Of a stretch of DNA of 43,493 nucleotides, positions 40,230 through 43,493 are shown one piece after another. The notes below the pieces were generated by a model. That model ran no database searches and had not been told where the DNA came from. It saw only the letters and a list, made by a program, of their open reading frames with translations. Position numbers and translations under genes: made by a program. The stretch spans positions 1 through 43,493 of the forward strand of contig DAOTUB010000114.1 of assembly GCA_034437455.1 (NCBI GenBank), in the 5' to 3' direction. Source of the stretch: DAOTUB01 sp034437455 (lineage in GTDB: Bacteria > Chloroflexota > Anaerolineae > B4-G1). The stretch's first letter is position 1, and each line of letters starts with the position of its first letter.

Positions 40230-41357
40230 TCAGGCAAGTTGAGCGCAAAGGTCTGCAACCCGCGAAAATCGCTCGTCGTAACAAGGCCCCATCTCTGCCC
40301 AATCGAAGCAGGCGACAGCAGGATGGAGTTCGGCTGCCACTTTGCGGGCCTGGTCGGGATGAACCAACGGCCAGCGCAACCGCGCCAAGAGATCCTCAAA
40401 GCCCTCGTACAGGCAGCTCTTGTGGTACGACGGCGGGATGATCTCTGGATAGGACAGGCGATGGGGCAGCACGGGAAAGCACCCGCAGTAGATCGCCTCG
40501 ACGACTGCGATACCAAAAAATTCGTGAAGCGCAGTGCTGACGACCACGTCGGCCCGACGCAGGAGGGCTTTGTACTGCGCCTCGTCGGCGTAGCCAAAAT
40601 GAACCACCCGCGCCCTCAGTCGCTCTCGCGCAGCCTCGAACTCGGGCGCGCTCTGCCGATGGCTCTTGCCCGCCAATGCGACCCGAAAATTTAACCCCTC
40701 ATCGGCCAGCGCGTACAGTGCGCGGAAGAAGGTCTCCGGAGCCTTGTCGTACTCCCAGCGCTGGTTCCAAAGGATCAGGGGGATTTGAGATTGGAGGCTG
40801 AAGATTGGGGATTGGTTTACGTCGAAGCGGCGCAGATCGCAGCCTACCGGAAGCACCTCTGACCTGGCCTGCACGTCCGTGATACGGTGAACGTGCGTGT
40901 GGTCCGGAAAATGCTTGAGCAGGCGGGGTAGCTCGTCGAACCAATCCTCCAGGTGATGACGAGAGTTGAAAAACACGCGATCCGCGGCGAGCATCGAGAG
41001 CCAGTTGATCATGCTATAAGTCAAGTCGCGCTTTTCGCCAGGAGGGCAGGGATAGGTCAACTGGTTCTCGTGGCAGTAGAGAGCAGTCGGAACACCGGCG
41101 AGAACATCGCGGGTCAAGCCGAGGAAGGCGGGCAGGTTGAGCATATCGGAGGCGAGGATGAGATCGGGACGGACGTTGAGGGCGCGGGCCTGCTCGGCCA
41201 GCGTGAGCGCCCCGCCCTGCATGCGCCATTTCCAAAAGCGAGCCGGTAGCGCCAGCAACGTCACCTCGTGACGGCTGTGAGCGGCGTATCCCTCGGCCCA
41301 GGCCCGATGACTGCCGCCGCAATAGGGTTCGAGCAGCAAAATTTTCATCGTGTCCAT
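40230..41357 (-). CDS. DUF3524 glycosyltransferase, queuosine-tRNA mannosyltransferase-like
   Basis: A 375-residue GT-B glycosyltransferase. The N-terminal domain matches DUF3524 (LLLEPYCGGSHRAWAEGY, FWKWRMQGGALTLAEQA), the domain of vertebrate GTDC1, which mannosylates queuosine in tRNA-Asp. The C-terminal half is a group 1 glycosyltransferase with LHEFFGIAVVEAIYCGCFPVLP. A bacterial role in queuosine tRNA glycosylation is plausible but unproved. An extended -10 (TGGTATAAT, TATAAT at 41371-41366) lies eight bases before the ATG at 41357, so the mRNA may be leaderless; an internal ATG at 41348 (MKILLLEPY) also fits the family start. Confidence 0.85.
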   Translation of the reverse strand: MDTMKILLLEPYCGGSHRAWAEGYAAHSRHEVTLLALPARFWKWRMQGGALTLAEQARALNVRPDLILASDMLNLPAFLGLTRDVLAGVPTALYCHENQLTYPCPPGEKRDLTYSMINWLSMLAADRVFFNSRHHLEDWFDELPRLLKHFPDHTHVHRITDVQARSEVLPVGCDLRRFDVNQSPIFSLQSQIPLILWNQRWEYDKAPETFFRALYALADEGLNFRVALAGKSHRQSAPEFEAARERLRARVVHFGYADEAQYKALLRRADVVVSTALHEFFGIAVVEAIYCGCFPVLPHRLSYPEIIPPSYHKSCLYEGFEDLLARLRWPLVHPDQARKVAAELHPAVACFDWAEMGPCYDERFSRVADLCAQLA

Positions 41358-41396
41358 CGCCAGGAATTATACCACATCTGGCCTTTACGCGCCGAC

Positions 41397-41425
41397 TTGT
41401 GCGGGAAAGCGGGGCGGTGTACAAT
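41397..41425 (+). promoter_or_regulatory. Promoter of the M28-family peptidase
   Basis: TTGTGC (41397-41402), 17-base spacer, TACAAT (41420-41425); divergent from the glycosyltransferase promoter. Confidence 0.65.
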
Positions 41426-41460
41426 CAAGCCACAAGTTTCGTTCAGGGGAGGTGACACCA

Positions 41461-43389
41461 ATGTTCAAATCACTGTGGCGCACGTTGGAAGAGGAATGTT
41501 CTGGGAAGGCGGCCTACCAGACCGTCGCCGACATCAGCCGTTACCATCGCATCCAGGCCAGCCCGGGCTTTCGCCAGGCAGCCGAATACGTCCGCGAGCG
41601 ACTGGCCGAGGCAGGTCTTCAAGCCGAGATGCTGAGCTACCCGGCGAACACGGACACGGCCTTCTGGGGAGCACGCAGTTTCCAGGAATGGGACGCCCGC
41701 GCCGGCACGCTGCACCTGATCGAGCCAGAGGATCAGGCGCGCAAACTGGCCGACTATCGCGAGACGCCGATCTCGCTCATCCAACGCAGCATCGCCTTCG
41801 ACGGCGAAGCGGAGGTGGTGGCAGTCGAGAAAGGAGAGAAACCGGAGGAATACGAGGGGCTGGACGTGGCGGGCAAAGTCGTGCTGACGCGGGGCAACGT
41901 ACACCGGGTGCACGACCTGGCCGTGCTGCGACGCGGCGCGGTGGGCATCCTCTTCGATGGTATGGCGGAACACGAGCCGGCGCGCCCGGCCTGGGAGCTG
42001 CCCGACATCATTCAGTACACCTCCTTCTGGTGGCGCAGCGACGTGCGCAAGTGCTTCGGCTTCGCGCTGAGCCCACGGGAGGGGGAGCGGCTGCGCCGGT
42101 TGATCCGCCAGCGGCAGGAAAATGGCGGGGGATCGGTGCGCGTGCGCGCTCACGTGGACGCCCGCCTCTACGACGGCGCGCTCGACGTGGTCAGCGCGAC
42201 TATCCCCGGCGAGAGCGACGAGGAGATCGTGCTGGTGGGCCACCTCTGCCACCCACAGCCCTCGTGCAACGACAACGCTTCGGGAGCGGCGGCGGTGCTG
42301 GAGGTGGCGCGGGCGCTGCAAAGCCTCATCGCTGCTGGCAAGCTGGCCAAACCTCTTCGCACGTTGCGCTTCCTGCTGTTGCCCGAGATGAGCGGCACCT
42401 ACGCCTTCCTTTCGGCCAACGAATCGCGCATTCCGCAGATGGTCGCCGGACTCAACCTGGACATGGTGGGGCAGGATCAAGACCAGTGCGGCAGTTCCTT
42501 CCTGCTGGAAAGCCCGCCCGACGCGCTGCCCAGCTTTGCCCTCGACCTGCTGGCCTGCCTGCGCGAGAGGCTCTTTACCGAGGGCAAGACGCATACCAAA
42601 GTAGGCGGTTTTCCGCTCTTTCGCCACGCCATCACTCCGTTCAGCGGCGGCTCCGATCACTACATCTTTTCCGATCCCAGCGTGGGCGTGCCGATGCCGA
42701 TGATCATCCAGTGGCCGGACAAGTTTTACCACACGACCGCCGACACGCTCGACAAGGTGGACCCGGCGATGCTGGGCAAGGTCTGCGTCCTGTCGGCGGC
42801 TTACGTCTATTGGCTGGCCGGGGCCGGGGAACAGGAGGCGCGCTGGTTGGCTTCGGAGATGTCGGCCCGCTTCCGGCAGCAAGTCATCAAGATGGTACAA
42901 GGAACAGTGACCGACGCCGGGGAAAAAGGAACTTTGCACCGCCAATTGGAATACCAGGCGGCGAAACACCAGAAAGCACTGGCAAGTCTGACGCGGCTGG
43001 CCCCAGTGGACGTGAGCGATTGGCAGGCCAACGACGGGACCTTTGCCGAGGCCGAGTTCGCCCGCGCCGCCGATCTATTGACCGAAGGTTCCGACGACGT
43101 AGCGACAAACGAGGAGGCCGCGCGGCTGATCCCAAGTCGTCTATTTCGTGGACCACTGGAACCCGGGGCTTGTGCGAGTCGCCTGGACGAAGCCGGGCGG
43201 GACGAATGGTGGGAACTCAACCAACGGATTATGAAAAACGCATCGCGGACGGTGCCGGCGTTGGCCCAATATTGGGCCAATGGCCAGCGCACGGTGGAAG
43301 AGATCGGACAATTGATCGCGCTGAAGACAGGACAAGATACCACGTCGCTGCTGGTCGAATACTTCCGGGTAGTGGTAAATTTTGACTGA
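41461..43389 (+). CDS. M28-family aminopeptidase-like protein
   Basis: A 642-residue zinc peptidase of the M28/DUF4910 type. Metal ligands are visible: HLCHPQPSCNDNASGA (about 261-276), LLLPEMSGTYA (about 310), LNLDMVGQD (about 338) and GGSDHYIF near 400. A PA-like insert (about 130-215) precedes the catalytic core, and the last 90 residues look like a winged-helix domain (TVEEIGQLIALKTGQD). No signal peptide, so it is probably cytoplasmic and removes N-terminal residues from peptides. The ATG at 41461 follows GGGGAGGTGACACC; the longer upstream frame overlaps the promoter. Confidence 0.88.
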   Translation: MFKSLWRTLEEECSGKAAYQTVADISRYHRIQASPGFRQAAEYVRERLAEAGLQAEMLSYPANTDTAFWGARSFQEWDARAGTLHLIEPEDQARKLADYRETPISLIQRSIAFDGEAEVVAVEKGEKPEEYEGLDVAGKVVLTRGNVHRVHDLAVLRRGAVGILFDGMAEHEPARPAWELPDIIQYTSFWWRSDVRKCFGFALSPREGERLRRLIRQRQENGGGSVRVRAHVDARLYDGALDVVSATIPGESDEEIVLVGHLCHPQPSCNDNASGAAAVLEVARALQSLIAAGKLAKPLRTLRFLLLPEMSGTYAFLSANESRIPQMVAGLNLDMVGQDQDQCGSSFLLESPPDALPSFALDLLACLRERLFTEGKTHTKVGGFPLFRHAITPFSGGSDHYIFSDPSVGVPMPMIIQWPDKFYHTTADTLDKVDPAMLGKVCVLSAAYVYWLAGAGEQEARWLASEMSARFRQQVIKMVQGTVTDAGEKGTLHRQLEYQAAKHQKALASLTRLAPVDVSDWQANDGTFAEAEFARAADLLTEGSDDVATNEEAARLIPSRLFRGPLEPGACASRLDEAGRDEWWELNQRIMKNASRTVPALAQYWANGQRTVEEIGQLIALKTGQDTTSLLVEYFRVVVNFD

Positions 43390-43425
43390 TGATGGTATCC
43401 TACTGACTAACCCAGGAGGTGTATC

Positions 43426-43493
43426 GTGATCATAGAAATCAAGATTCGCCATTGTCCCAAGTGTGGCAGTACTGACATCATCAAGAATGGACA
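43426..43493 (+). CDS. Probable transposase N-terminus (IS1-like), cut by window edge
   Basis: From the GTG at 43426, after CCAGGAGGTGTATC, 22 residues are readable: IEIKIRHCPKCGSTDIIKNG. The CPxCGS...NG pattern is the zinc finger that opens IS1-family InsA proteins and related transposases, but many other zinc-ribbon proteins begin similarly. No terminal inverted repeat could be confirmed. Confidence 0.45.
   Translation, partial: MIIEIKIRHCPKCGSTDIIKNG

Noticed and set aside
41470..42969. 499-residue frame on the minus strand
   Set aside because: Antisense shadow of the M28-family gene, which has clear metal-binding motifs.

Overview
The window looks like a chromosomal segment of a GC-rich bacterium, most likely Chloroflexota (Anaerolineae-like). 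This is inferred from gene content and not from a search. The signs are: secreted proteins with Thr/Pro-rich stalks, a C-terminal YLPLVM tail and a FIMAH-type module; repeated PDWL motifs behind zinc ribbons; an archaeal/eukaryotic-type ProRS; and a GlmL-like ASKHA protein in a membrane-protein cluster. Housekeeping anchors are mutS2, efp, proS, dnaG, rpoD and tRNA-Ser(CGA). Recognisable promoters are sigma70-like, nearly all with 17-bp spacers.

Layout. 0-0.1 kb: edge-truncated MITE copy. 0.15-4.8 kb (- strand): Cys-rich protein, family 2 glycosyltransferase, and a cvpA-like/mutS2 pair one base apart. 4.8-10.3 kb (+): DUF402 protein overlapping a subtilisin-like secreted protease, then a two-gene NatAB-type ABC exporter. 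10.3-14.6 kb (+): efp with a repeat-invaded leader, a RelB/RelE-like toxin-antitoxin pair, a Cys-rich protein, a HAD hydrolase, a site-2 protease and an HD protein. 14.6-24.2 kb (+): an uncharacterised cluster of small membrane proteins, a double zinc-ribbon/PDWL-repeat membrane protein, a decayed lipoprotein gene, a GlmL/MutL-like ATPase-fold protein, a barrel-sandwich/KOW-like protein and an acidic two-TM protein. 24.3-27.4 kb (+): nfeD-slipin pair and a class II aldolase.

27.4-34.6 kb is mostly - strand: an unknown protein, tRNA-Ser (+) overlapped antisense by an orphan DUF126 gene, a tandem GxxExxY protein, a Nudix gene broken by a 161-bp MITE, an oligopeptide-type binding lipoprotein, proS, a metallophosphoesterase and a MazG-like pyrophosphohydrolase. 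34.5-34.85 kb has no protein gene but carries a strong promoter and an intrinsic terminator bracketing a roughly 177-nt candidate structured RNA. 34.8-36.5 kb (+): AIM24-family protein and an anchored secreted protein. 36.6-40.2 kb (-): the dnaG-rpoD pair. 40.2-43.5 kb: a DUF3524 (queuosine-tRNA mannosyltransferase-like) glycosyltransferase, a divergent M28-family peptidase, and the start of a probable transposase cut by the window edge.

The most unusual content is the repeat layer. Two families of paired inverted hairpins start with GTAG and end with CTAC. They have constant loops and compensating stem changes, the architecture of REP/BIME elements mobilised by RAYT (Y1) transposases in proteobacteria. 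One copy sits inside a MITE that has clear terminal inverted repeats and an 8-bp target duplication, and that MITE has replaced the C-terminus of the Nudix gene. The second point of interest is the GlmL-like membrane cluster, where no mutase partner is visible.
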